From Hyalangium versicolor (GTDB taxonomy: Bacteria; Myxococcota; Myxococcia; Myxococcales; Myxococcaceae), in the NCBI RefSeq assembly GCF_020103695.1, contig NZ_JAHXBF010000020.1:124001-188000 (forward strand): a stretch of 64,000 bases of DNA. The letters are read 5' to 3'. Made by a program: the position numbers and the translations under genes. Below, one piece after another: positions 26,236 to 34,775 of this stretch. How positions within the stretch are numbered: the first letter of the stretch is position 1; each line of letters begins with the position of its first letter. The notes beneath the pieces were generated by a model. It did not search any database. It was not told the DNA's origin and saw nothing but the letters and a program-made list of their open reading frames with translations.

Positions 26236-26336
26236 GCATTCCCATGGGGCCAGAGCCCGGCTCCCAGGTGTTGGGGGCCCTTGACTCCCAGGGCACCGCT
26301 CGCGACAGGCTAGGGGTTCCAGGCCGTGCAAGGAGC
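26236..26336 (+). repeat. Homologous leader, copy 3 (before second NACHT-WD40 gene)
   Basis: This copy starts GCATTCCCATGGGGCCAGA, with core TTGACTCCCAGGGCACCGCTC (26281) and GACAGGCTAGGGG. It ends at the ribosome site AAGGAGC six bases before GTG 26342. The 57-base core matches copy 2 at most positions. The repeated TTGACTC could be a -35 element, but no convincing -10 is seen. Confidence 0.65.
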
Positions 26337-26341
26337 GTGAA

Positions 26342-29300
26342 GTGGGGACTCGCTCGGACGATGTGCTCATCACTGCGCTGATGGACGGGCTTGAGGCGGT
26401 GCTCGCTCGGGGCAAGGTGGGCACCGGGGCCGCGGGGCCCGTCGACCCACCCGAGCACTATGTAACCCAGCGTGCCGTGCTTCATTTGGACTCCGCTGAA
26501 GTCCTCACGGCCAATGTCCTGGGGGATCTCTCGGCCCTTTTGGCGGAGCCGGAGCCCCACTTCATTCTGGTGCTCGGGGAGTCTGGCACCGGCAAGTCGG
26601 TCCTGCTCCGTGAGCTGGCCCGTCGGATGGCCCAGGCCGGAGGGCCCATTCCGGTGCTTGTGGAGGCCCGGACGCTCGAAACAGCCCCGGAGCTGGATTC
26701 GCTCGTGGCCCAGCTCCTGGCCAGGGCGGGCATGACTCGGAGCGAACTCCCCACCTTCCATCGTCTCCTCGCAGAGGGGCGGATCGCACTGCTGCTCGAC
26801 GGCTTCGACGAACTGGACCTCCGAGGCAGCTACGCGCGCGCGGCCGAGTATTTCTCCACCCTGCTCCAGGCGGCTCGGGGCAAGGCCCGGATTGTCATCA
26901 CCTGCCGCGCCCAGCACTTCTCCTCGGAACAGCAGGTGAAACGTGCGCTCGGGGAGCAGCTCAGCTCCCAGCAAGGCTATCGGAGGATCAGGCTCCAGCG
27001 CTTCACCCCTGAGCAGATCCGCGCCTTCCTGGAGAAGCGGCTCGGAGACACTGCGAAGGCGGCTCGCCGTCTGGAGCTGCTCACCCGGGTGAAGGATCTA
27101 CTGGGGCTGGCGGAGAACCCGCGCATGCTTGGGTTCATCGCGGACATCCCCGAAGAGAAGCTGATGGCAGCCCGGGTGAGCGCCCCGGGGATCACCGTCT
27201 CCAGCCTGTACGAGCTGCTCCTGACCCGGTGGCTCCAGCACGAGGTCGATCGGGCACACCCTCCGGGAGGGCTCCCGGGGCTCGATCTGAGACAGCGCTG
27301 GAACGCCGTCACCGACCTGGCGATGCGCCTCTGGACTCGGAATGAGTGGAACCTCGGCATCCTGATGCTCCCCGCCGACCTGTGCGCGATGGTGGCGGAG
27401 CTGGGCGAGGTCCCCATCCCCATCGAGGAGGTTCACCACCAGATCGGCTCGGGGACCTTCCTGGTGCGGGACGAAGTTCACACTTTCTCGTTCCTCCACC
27501 CGTCGGTCTTGGATTGGCTGGTGGCCAAGGCCCTGGCCCAGGAGCTTCGGCATGGAGGAGAGGTGAAGGCACTCGCGAAGCGGAAGCTGGAGCCGTTGAT
27601 GGCGGACTTCATCTGGGGGCTCGCGGGGCGCGACGATGCGGAGCGATGGGCCTGGCGGATGATCCGCGAGGTGGTGTCGATCCCGCTCCATTTCAATGCT
27701 GTGTTGATGTTGGAGCGGCTCGGAGTCCCGGCGCCGCTCGGGAGGCCGCTCGAGGGGAGGAACCTGAGCGGCCAGGATCTCTCCGGGAAGTACCTCGGGT
27801 ATGCGAACCTCACGGGTGCGAGCCTCAGGAACACGACGCTGGTGGGCACGGATTTGCGAGGAGCAATCCTGGCCAGGGCTTTGGCGCAGCGTGCGGACCT
27901 CTCTCAGGCCACGCTCACGGGGGCTGATCTGGGTGGGGCGGATCTCAGCCGCGCCTGCCTAAGAGGAGCGGTCGTCACCGGAGCGAACCTTGTGGGTGCC
28001 AACCTGCGTCAGGCCAAACTGGGGGGCGCCCGCTTCGACCCGGGGGCGCTCGAGAGGCTCGGCAAGCAGGCGCTGTTCGGCGCGGCCATGCCCGAGGCGC
28101 TTCAGGCCAAGCCCATGGTGTCCTCGGACTTCCCCTGTCAGAGCGTGGCGATGAGTCCGGATGGGAGGTTGCTGGCTTCCGCTCACGGTCTGGCGATCCA
28201 TCTCTGGGACGTGGAGGCCTCGAGCCTGTTGCGCATTCTCAAGGGCCACGAAGGTCCCGTCTCGAGCGTGCTCTTCTCCCCGGACGGGGACACGCTCGCC
28301 ACGGGCTCGTCGGACACCACGGCGCGGCTGTGGGACGTGGTCGCTGGCACCGAGCGCCGCGTGCTCCGAGGGCACGCTCGAGGTGTCTCGAGCGTGGCCT
28401 ATTCGCCGGACGGGGGCACGCTCGCCACGGGCTCCGCGGATGCCACGGTGAGGCTGTGGGACGCGGCCACGGGCACCGAACGCCGCGTGCTGCCAACCCA
28501 GGAGCAACGCGTCTCGAGTGTGTGCTTCTCGCCGGATGGGGCCACGCTGGCCACGGGTTCCGAAGATTCCACGGCGAGACTGTGGGACGTGGCCACGGGC
28601 GCTGAGCGCTGTGTCTTTCGAGGACACGCTCAAGGTGTCTGGAGCGTGTCCTTCTGTCCGGACGGCGCCACACTCGCCACGGGTTCGTCGGACGCCACGG
28701 TGCGGCTGTGGGATGTGGCCACCGGGGCTGAGTGGCGCGTGCTTCGAGGGCATGCCCAGCGCGTCACGAGCGTGTCCTTCTCACCGGACGGAGCTTCCCT
28801 GGCCACGGGGTCCGAGGACTGCACGGTGCGCCTGTGGAACGCCGACACGGGGGCCGAGCGGAGCGTGCACCAAGGGCATGCCCAAGGCGTCACGAGCGTG
28901 TTCTTCTCTCAGGATGGAGCCACGCTGGCCTCGGGCTCCGAGGACACCACCGTGCGGCTGTGGGATGTGGCCACCAGGGCTGAGCGGCGCGTGCTCCAGG
29001 GGCATGTCCAACGTGTCATGAGTGTGGCCTTCTCTCCGGATGGGTCCCTGCTCGCCGTGGGCTGCGAGGACTCCTCGGTGCGCCTGTGGAACGTGGCCGA
29101 GGCGAAGGAGCGCCGTGTGCTCAAAGGGCACTCTCAGCGCGTGTGGAGCGTGTGTTTCTCGCCGGATGGGGCCACATTGGCCACGGGCTCGGCGGACTCT
29201 GCGGTGCGCCTGTGGGACGTGGCCGGGGTCGCCAGGCGGGGCGTCTTCGCAGGGCCGGCTCGACGCGTCGGCAGTGTGGCTTTCTCTCCGGATGGGGCCA

Positions 29301-30067
29301 CGCTCGCCGCGGGCTGCGCTGACACGACGGTGCGGCTGTGGGAGGTGGCCACCGGGACCGAGCGTGGCATCCTCTCGGGGCATGCCCGACGTGTCTGGAG
29401 CGTGTGCTTCTCGCCGGACGGGGGCACGCTGGCCTCGGGCTCCGAGGACGCTACGGTGCGCTTGTGGGATGTGGCCACCGGGACCGAGCGCCGCGTGCTC
29501 CAGGGGCTCGCGTGCGGTGTCTGGAGCGTGAGTTTCTCCCCGGACGGGGCCACGCTGGCCACGGGGTGCGAGGACGCCACCGTGCGGCTGTGGAACGTCG
29601 ACACGGAGGAGGAGCGCTGCGTGCTCCGAGGGCATGCATGCAGCGTCTGGAGCGTGAGTTTCTCGCCGGACGGCGCTCTGCTCGCCACGGGGGCCGATGA
29701 CTCCACGGTGCGTTTGTGGGACGCGGCCACGGGCGCCGAGCGGCACATACTCCGAGGACATGCTCAAGGCGTCCTGAGCGTGGCCTTCTCTCCGGATGGA
29801 GCCCTGCTCGCCACGGGCTCCGAGGACTCCACGGTGCGCCTGTGGAACGTCGACACGGGCGAGTGCCTCGGGGTCTTCCTCTCCCTCGATGAAGGCTGGG
29901 TGGCCTTCACTCCCGAGGGCCGATACCGTTCCTCGGGAACTCTCGGCAGTGCGTTCTGGCACGTCACCGCCTTGTGCCGCTTCGAGCCGGGCGAGCTCAC
30001 CGCCTCCCTCCGCGTCTCCGACACGGAGCCTCTCTACCGGCTTCCCTGGAGACGCTCGGAGCGCTGA
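26342..30067 (+). CDS. NACHT-pentapeptide-WD40 STAND protein lacking the PNP effector
   Basis: The 1241-residue protein is a paralogue of the one at 18323 along its whole length except the N-terminus. Its first 25 or so residues (DDVLITALMDGLEAVLARG) match the first strand and helix of the paralogue's PNP domain. It then jumps to PPEHYVTQRAVLH, which matches PPALYVAQRAVIH at residue 509 of the paralogue. About 473 residues, the PNP and linker, are thus absent in frame. NACHT motifs are Walker A GESGTGKS (about 80) and Walker B RIALLLDGFDEL. Pentapeptide repeats (about 475-565) and 14 WD40 repeats follow, with the same C-terminal cap (WVAF-x3-GRYRS). It may be a regulator or decoy, or may need a partner effector. 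This is inference. Confidence 0.9.
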   Translation: MGTRSDDVLITALMDGLEAVLARGKVGTGAAGPVDPPEHYVTQRAVLHLDSAEVLTANVLGDLSALLAEPEPHFILVLGESGTGKSVLLRELARRMAQAGGPIPVLVEARTLETAPELDSLVAQLLARAGMTRSELPTFHRLLAEGRIALLLDGFDELDLRGSYARAAEYFSTLLQAARGKARIVITCRAQHFSSEQQVKRALGEQLSSQQGYRRIRLQRFTPEQIRAFLEKRLGDTAKAARRLELLTRVKDLLGLAENPRMLGFIADIPEEKLMAARVSAPGITVSSLYELLLTRWLQHEVDRAHPPGGLPGLDLRQRWNAVTDLAMRLWTRNEWNLGILMLPADLCAMVAELGEVPIPIEEVHHQIGSGTFLVRDEVHTFSFLHPSVLDWLVAKALAQELRHGGEVKALAKRKLEPLMADFIWGLAGRDDAERWAWRMIREVVSIPLHFNAVLMLERLGVPAPLGRPLEGRNLSGQDLSGKYLGYANLTGASLRNTTLVGTDLRGAILARALAQRADLSQATLTGADLGGADLSRACLRGAVVTGANLVGANLRQAKLGGARFDPGALERLGKQALFGAAMPEALQAKPMVSSDFPCQSVAMSPDGRLLASAHGLAIHLWDVEASSLLRILKGHEGPVSSVLFSPDGDTLATGSSDTTARLWDVVAGTERRVLRGHARGVSSVAYSPDGGTLATGSADATVRLWDAATGTERRVLPTQEQRVSSVCFSPDGATLATGSEDSTARLWDVATGAERCVFRGHAQGVWSVSFCPDGATLATGSSDATVRLWDVATGAEWRVLRGHAQRVTSVSFSPDGASLATGSEDCTVRLWNADTGAERSVHQGHAQGVTSVFFSQDGATLASGSEDTTVRLWDVATRAERRVLQGHVQRVMSVAFSPDGSLLAVGCEDSSVRLWNVAEAKERRVLKGHSQRVWSVCFSPDGATLATGSADSAVRLWDVAGVARRGVFAGPARRVGSVAFSPDGATLAAGCADTTVRLWEVATGTERGILSGHARRVWSVCFSPDGGTLASGSEDATVRLWDVATGTERRVLQGLACGVWSVSFSPDGATLATGCEDATVRLWNVDTEEERCVLRGHACSVWSVSFSPDGALLATGADDSTVRLWDAATGAERHILRGHAQGVLSVAFSPDGALLATGSEDSTVRLWNVDTGECLGVFLSLDEGWVAFTPEGRYRSSGTLGSAFWHVTALCRFEPGELTASLRVSDTEPLYRLPWRRSER
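28133..29896 (+). repeat. Fourteen 126-bp WD40 units in the second NACHT gene
   Basis: Thirteen uninterrupted 126-bp units fill 28259-29896 (1638 bp, the same as in the paralogue) after one divergent unit. The units are more diverged from each other than in the first gene, but keep exact 42-residue register and the plan V-x-SV-x-FSPDG-x2-LATGS-x-D-x-TVRLW. Confidence 0.88.
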
Positions 30068-30748
30068 TCAGAGCTTCTTCGAGCCCTTCTTCTTCACCGT
30101 CGCCGGCTCCGTGGTGGCCGTCGCCGGCCGCTCCACCTTGAGCAACTCCAGATCCGTGTTCCCCCCGGTGGCCACCTTCACGATGCCCACCCCGGGAGCG
30201 AACCAGATGTAGCTCTCGATGGAGCGCCCAGGGGAGCCGGAGCGGTGGGCCCGCGCCGTCGTCATGTTCTTCACCTTCAGCGCCTTGAAGGTGCCCGCGC
30301 CGACCGTCACCTCTTCCTCACCAACGACGGTCGCCTCCTTGTCGAACGTGCTGGCGAACACCATCCCGGCCGGCATCTTTGACCCTGCGGGTGGCTGCAT
30401 CTTCACCGACAGCGAATTGCGCCAACTGGCGCCCGGCACCATGTTCGCTGGGGCTGGAACGGCCACGCCTTCGGCGGCGACGACTTCCACCTGCATCCCG
30501 GAAGCGGACAGCAGCGTGCCCTCCAGGCCGCCGAGCCCCGTGCGCACTCCCTCCGAGGTACAGAAGGCCTCCGTTTGGCCGCTGCGGCCCTTGAGATCCA
30601 CCGCCAGGAGTCCCTTCTGTCCTTCCGGTGTGGGTGTCACCTCCCGGGTGGAGATCAGCAGCTCGGAGGATCCCGCCCGGTAGGTCAATTTCAGCCCGTC
30701 CTCCAGAGGGAAGTACGGGTTGGGGCAGGGGGCCCCGGCTGAGGGCAT
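30068..30748 (-). CDS. Secreted TapB/DUF3108-like protein, start uncertain
   Basis: From ATG 30748 the product has 226 residues, begins MPSAGAPCPNPYFPLEDGLKLTYRAGS and has no signal peptide. Upstream in the same frame lies THAPLLVLSVLVGAAPAG, a good export signal, with no ATG, GTG or TTG before the stop. A GGAGG at 30831-30827 stands 6 bases before an ACG (30820), so an ACG start or a mutated ATG is possible. The body is beta-rich (YFPLEDG-x-KLTYR, VTVGAGTFKALKVKN, SYIWFAPGVGIVKVATGG), as in DUF3108/TapB-like periplasmic proteins of unknown role. It converges with the NACHT gene, stop to stop with no gap. Confidence 0.7.
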   Translation of the reverse strand: MPSAGAPCPNPYFPLEDGLKLTYRAGSSELLISTREVTPTPEGQKGLLAVDLKGRSGQTEAFCTSEGVRTGLGGLEGTLLSASGMQVEVVAAEGVAVPAPANMVPGASWRNSLSVKMQPPAGSKMPAGMVFASTFDKEATVVGEEEVTVGAGTFKALKVKNMTTARAHRSGSPGRSIESYIWFAPGVGIVKVATGGNTDLELLKVERPATATTEPATVKKKGSKKL

Positions 30749-31056
30749 GTCAGACCGCTCGGGTAGACCTGCGGGCGCTGCTCCTACGAGGACCGAGAGG
30801 ACGAGTAAGGGCGCGTGCGTAGGCTTCCTCCAGAAAGATCACCGTGAAGGTAGGGTGCATCTCTCACTTTTCAACCCCTTACCGTTTCGACCCTGACGGT
30901 ACTTGGCTGCTTTCGAAATGTAGGGTCACACGGTGCATGGTCACGCTTGATCGTGTCACGAGTGACTGATACTCCTGACCACATTCCGGGGCCGATTTTT
31001 CGGCCTTGGAGCGATTTCACGCCTCTCGCGCACCAAGCCCTACAGGAGCCCGTTGG
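30749..31056. other. Divergent intergenic region before smc
   Basis: The first 72 bases hold the possible signal-peptide extension of the leftward gene. Beyond it, 30940-30990 contains CTTGATCG and, 17 bases on, TACTCCT, a possible -35/-10 pair for smc. The repeat GTCAC-GTGTCAC-GTGAC is in the same stretch. No small gene is seen. Confidence 0.4.
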
Positions 31057-34000
31057 ATGCGAATCAAGCGCCTGGACATCACCGGCTTCAAGTCCTTCAT
31101 GGAGCGCAGCGTCTTCAGTTTCGATGACGGAGTGACGGGCATCGTCGGCCCGAATGGCTGCGGCAAGTCCAACGTGGTGGACGCCATCCGCTGGGCCATG
31201 GGCGAGCAGAGCGCCAAGAACCTCCGGGGCCGAGGCATGGAGGACGTCATCTTCAACGGCTCGGAGAACAAGCCGCCGCTGTCCATGGCGGAGGTGTCGC
31301 TCACCTTCACCATCGAGGAGGCGGATCAGCTGGCGCCCCAGTACCAGGGCTTCCCCGAGATCACCGTCACCCGCCGCCTGTTCCGCAACGGCGACTCCGA
31401 GTACCTCATCAACAAGGCCGCCTGCCGTCTGCTCGACATCACCGAGCTGCTGCTGGGCACCGGCGTGGGTACCAAGGCCTACTCCATCATCGAGCAGGGC
31501 CGCGTGGGCCTCATCGTCTCGAGCAAGCCGGAGGATCGGCGCTCCATCATCGAGGAGGCTGCCGGCATCACGAAGTACAAGACGCGGCGCAAGGCGGCCG
31601 AGCGGAAGATGGAGGCCACCGACGCCAACCTCCTGCGCGTCACGGACATCACCAACGAGCTGGAGAAGCGGCTCGACACGCTGACCCGCCAGGCGAAGAA
31701 GGCCGAGAAGTACAAGAAGCTCAAGGCGCGAATGCGGGACATCGATCTGCATGCGGCCTCGCACCGCTACCTGGAACTGCACGCGGAGAAGAAGGTGCTC
31801 CAGGCCCGGCTGGAGAGCCTGAGCTCGGAGGAGCGCGCGAACCTGGACCGCGTGCGCGAGCTGGAGGAGGGCATCACCCGCCGCCGCACCGAGCTGGAGT
31901 CCGAGTCCGCCGCCCTGCAGAAGCTGGCCGGTGAAGTCCACGCGCTCGAGAGCGCCGTGCAGCGCGACGAGCAGGATCTGGCCTACTGGCGTAAGGATCT
32001 AGAGGAGACGAGCGCTCGCGTGGCCACCGCCGAGGGCGAGCTGCACATCCTGCTGGCTCGCCAGTCCGAGGTGGCCGACACCATGGCCGCTCGCGAGGCG
32101 GAGCTGTCGGGCATCGCCGGGGCGTGGAAGGAAGATGAAGTGGCCATGCAGGTGGCGCAGGAGGAGCAGCGCCGCGCCACGCAGTTGCAGACGGAGGTGG
32201 CCCTGCGCTTGGAGCAGGAGCGGGCCGGGCTGGTGGCCGTGGCCGCGCGCCTGGCCAACCACGAGTCCAACCTCGTCAACCTGGCCCGCCAGCGCACGGA
32301 CATGGAGGCCCGCCGCGAGAAGAACCGCGTCGAGGCCGAGGCCTTGCGGAACCAGGAGCAGGAGCTGGATCGCGCCCGGAGCCAGGTGCTCCAGATGGTG
32401 GAGGACAGCCGCCACAACGCGCTGGAGCTGGCCGAGCGCAAGACGCACGAGGAAGAGGCCCTGGAGCGCACCCGCGCCGAGTTCACCGAGAGCGAGATCC
32501 AGGTCATCAGCCTCCGTGAGGAGCTGGCAGATAAGCGCAGTCGGCTCTCCTCTCTGGAGGAGCTGCAGAAGAACTACGAGGGCTTCGATCGCGGCGTGCG
32601 CGCGGTGATGTCTCGTGCCGGCCAGCAGTTCCGCGAGCAGGGCATCTTCGGTCTGGTGGCGGATGTCATTACCGCGCCGCCGCGCTTCGAGCGCGCGGTG
32701 GAGGCGGTGCTGGGCGAGCGGCTCCAGCACGTCATCGTCGAGAGCCGGGAGAAGGGCTTCGAGCTGGTGGAGTACCTGAAGACGGCCTCCGAGGGCCGCG
32801 GCAGCTTTCTGCCGGTGCCGATGCTCGACGGCGTGCCGCCCGTGGTGGAGCCGGACTTCAGCCGTCCCGGGGTGCTCGGGAGCGCCTACGCCGAGGTGAA
32901 GTGCGAGGAGTCGCTCCAGCCGGTGGTGCGGTTGCTGCTCGGGGACGTGATCATCGTCCAGGATCTGGCCACGGCGCGGGCCTACGCGGCGGCGGGTGGC
33001 CCGCAGTGCACCCTCGTCACCGTGGAGGGCGAGGTGGTGCGCGCGGACGGCACCCTCACCGGCGGTGAGCGCGAGGGCGCAGCCGTGGGCGCCCTGCAGA
33101 AGAAGCGCGAGATCGCCGAGCTGGCGGGCGAGGTGGCTCGGGTGGAGGAGCGTTACAACGAGATCCTCACCCGGCACTACACGCTGCAGAAGCAGATGGG
33201 TCAGACGGAGAGCGTCCTCAAGGGGCTGGCGAAGAACCAGCACGCCGAGGAGCTGAACCTGGCCAGCCAGGAGAAGGATCTGCACAAGGCCAGCGAGGAC
33301 CTGGCCCGGGTGCGCGAGCGGCTGGCCTCGGTGGACGCGGAGGAGGCGCAGTTCGCCCACGCGCACGGAGCGCTGGTGCATGAGGAGGAGAACAGCCGCG
33401 GCGAGGTGGCTCACGGTCAGGCGGATCGCGAGGGCCGTGAGGAGCGCGTGAAGCAGCTCTCGGCCGAGCTGGAATCGCTCAAGCAGCGCGCGGACGCGGC
33501 GTCCGCGCAGCTGATGGCCCTGCGCATCAAGGTGGCCGCTGGCAGCGAGCGCGGCGAGTCGGCCCGCAAGGAGCTGGAGAGCCTCATCTCGCAGCGCAAG
33601 GAGATGGAGGAGCGCATCCACCGCCTGCAGGTGACGGTGGGTGAGGGCACCGCGCGCACGGACGAGCTGCGGCGGAAGATCGAGGAGACGGAGGCGGCTC
33701 GGACGAAGCGGGCCGAGGAGCACCTGGCGGCGGCCGAGACGCTGGCGGGGCGCCGCGCGGGGCATGTGGCGGTCTCCGCCGAGGTGCGCGAGCAGGACAC
33801 CCAGTTCCGCGAGCTGCGCGGCCGGCTGGACGAGCTGATGCAGGGCCTGTCGCAGATCTCGCTGAAGGAGCGGGAGATCGCCCTGGAGCTGGAGCACCTG
33901 GCCGCTGGCATCCGCGAGCGGCACCAGGTGGAGCTGGCGCACGAGCTGCACAACTACCACCTGCTGGCGCCGCTGGCGCCGGAGACGCAGGAGGAGCTGA

Positions 34001-34656
34001 AGGATCTGCGAGCCCAGGTGGAGAAGATGGGGGAGATCAACCTCACGGCCATCGACGAGCACGCGGAGCTGACCAAGCGCTACGACTTCCTGGCGGCGCA
34101 GAAGAAGGACCTGACGGCCACGCTGGAGCAGCTCAAGGAGGCCATCAACCGCATCGACGCGACGAGCCGCGAGCGCTTCAAGCAGACGTTCGACGTGGTG
34201 AACGAGAAGTTCCAGGCCGTGTACCCGCGGCTGTTCGGCGGCGGGCGTGCCAGCCTGATCCTCACCAACGAGGGCCCGGGCGCCGAACAGGGCGTGGAGA
34301 TCGTCGCCCAGCCGCCTGGCAAGAAGCTGCAGAGCGTCAACCTGCTGTCCGGTGGTGAGAAGGCGCTCACCGCGGTGGCGCTCATCTTCGGCATCTTCCT
34401 CATCAAGCCGACGCCCTTCTGCCTCCTGGACGAGGTGGACGCGCCGCTGGATGAGGGCAACGTGGGCCGCTACAACGAGATGGTGAAGGAGATGAGCCGG
34501 CAGTCCCAGTTCATCCTCATCACCCACAACAAGCGGACCATGGAGGTGGCGAACACGCTGTACGGCGTGACGATGCAGGAGCCGGGCATCTCCAAGCTGG
34601 TGAGCGTGAAGATCAGCCAGGCCAGCGCCGCCAACGACAACGCCTCGGCGGCCTGA
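31057..34656 (+). CDS. smc: Chromosome segregation protein SMC
   Basis: The 1199-residue ATPase condenses and segregates the chromosome with ScpA/ScpB. The start ATG 31057 (MRIKRLDITGFKSF) matches the family and has AGGAG upstream. Walker A is GPNGCGKS (31-38). A Gln-loop region and long coiled coil follow. The hinge, about 500-660, contains GIFGLVADVITAPPRFERAVEAVLGERLQHVIVE. A second coiled coil leads to the ABC signature LLSGGEKALT (about 1096) and Walker B FCLLDEVDAPLD (about 1121). scpA and scpB are not adjacent. A strong terminator follows. Confidence 0.98.
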   Translation: MRIKRLDITGFKSFMERSVFSFDDGVTGIVGPNGCGKSNVVDAIRWAMGEQSAKNLRGRGMEDVIFNGSENKPPLSMAEVSLTFTIEEADQLAPQYQGFPEITVTRRLFRNGDSEYLINKAACRLLDITELLLGTGVGTKAYSIIEQGRVGLIVSSKPEDRRSIIEEAAGITKYKTRRKAAERKMEATDANLLRVTDITNELEKRLDTLTRQAKKAEKYKKLKARMRDIDLHAASHRYLELHAEKKVLQARLESLSSEERANLDRVRELEEGITRRRTELESESAALQKLAGEVHALESAVQRDEQDLAYWRKDLEETSARVATAEGELHILLARQSEVADTMAAREAELSGIAGAWKEDEVAMQVAQEEQRRATQLQTEVALRLEQERAGLVAVAARLANHESNLVNLARQRTDMEARREKNRVEAEALRNQEQELDRARSQVLQMVEDSRHNALELAERKTHEEEALERTRAEFTESEIQVISLREELADKRSRLSSLEELQKNYEGFDRGVRAVMSRAGQQFREQGIFGLVADVITAPPRFERAVEAVLGERLQHVIVESREKGFELVEYLKTASEGRGSFLPVPMLDGVPPVVEPDFSRPGVLGSAYAEVKCEESLQPVVRLLLGDVIIVQDLATARAYAAAGGPQCTLVTVEGEVVRADGTLTGGEREGAAVGALQKKREIAELAGEVARVEERYNEILTRHYTLQKQMGQTESVLKGLAKNQHAEELNLASQEKDLHKASEDLARVRERLASVDAEEAQFAHAHGALVHEEENSRGEVAHGQADREGREERVKQLSAELESLKQRADAASAQLMALRIKVAAGSERGESARKELESLISQRKEMEERIHRLQVTVGEGTARTDELRRKIEETEAARTKRAEEHLAAAETLAGRRAGHVAVSAEVREQDTQFRELRGRLDELMQGLSQISLKEREIALELEHLAAGIRERHQVELAHELHNYHLLAPLAPETQEELKDLRAQVEKMGEINLTAIDEHAELTKRYDFLAAQKKDLTATLEQLKEAINRIDATSRERFKQTFDVVNEKFQAVYPRLFGGGRASLILTNEGPGAEQGVEIVAQPPGKKLQSVNLLSGGEKALTAVALIFGIFLIKPTPFCLLDEVDAPLDEGNVGRYNEMVKEMSRQSQFILITHNKRTMEVANTLYGVTMQEPGISKLVSVKISQASAANDNASAA

Positions 34657-34685
34657 GTCCCTCGGGGGCTCACCCCGTTCGCATG

Positions 34686-34724
34686 AAAAAAGGCGCGGGT
34701 CCCAGAGCGGGTCCCGCGCCTTTT
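34686..34724. terminator. Bidirectional intrinsic terminator
   Basis: AAAAGGCGCGGG (34688-34699) pairs with CCCGCGCCTTTT (34713-34724), with an A-run on one side and a T-run on the other. It sits between the convergent smc and the lipoprotein gene ending at 34776 and should stop transcription both ways. Confidence 0.9.
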
Positions 34725-34775
34725 GCATTCGAGGCCCCGCCAGCTCATGGCGGAGCCCCGTTCAGCCCCGAGGGG

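Noticed and set aside
21539..29896. Regular repeats considered as CRISPR or satellite DNA
   Set aside because: The 126-bp period is in frame and encodes 42-residue WD40 units; there are no spacers.
31999..34728. 909-aa leftward frame across smc
   Set aside because: Leu/His/Arg-rich antisense text opposite a certain gene; it also runs through the terminator.
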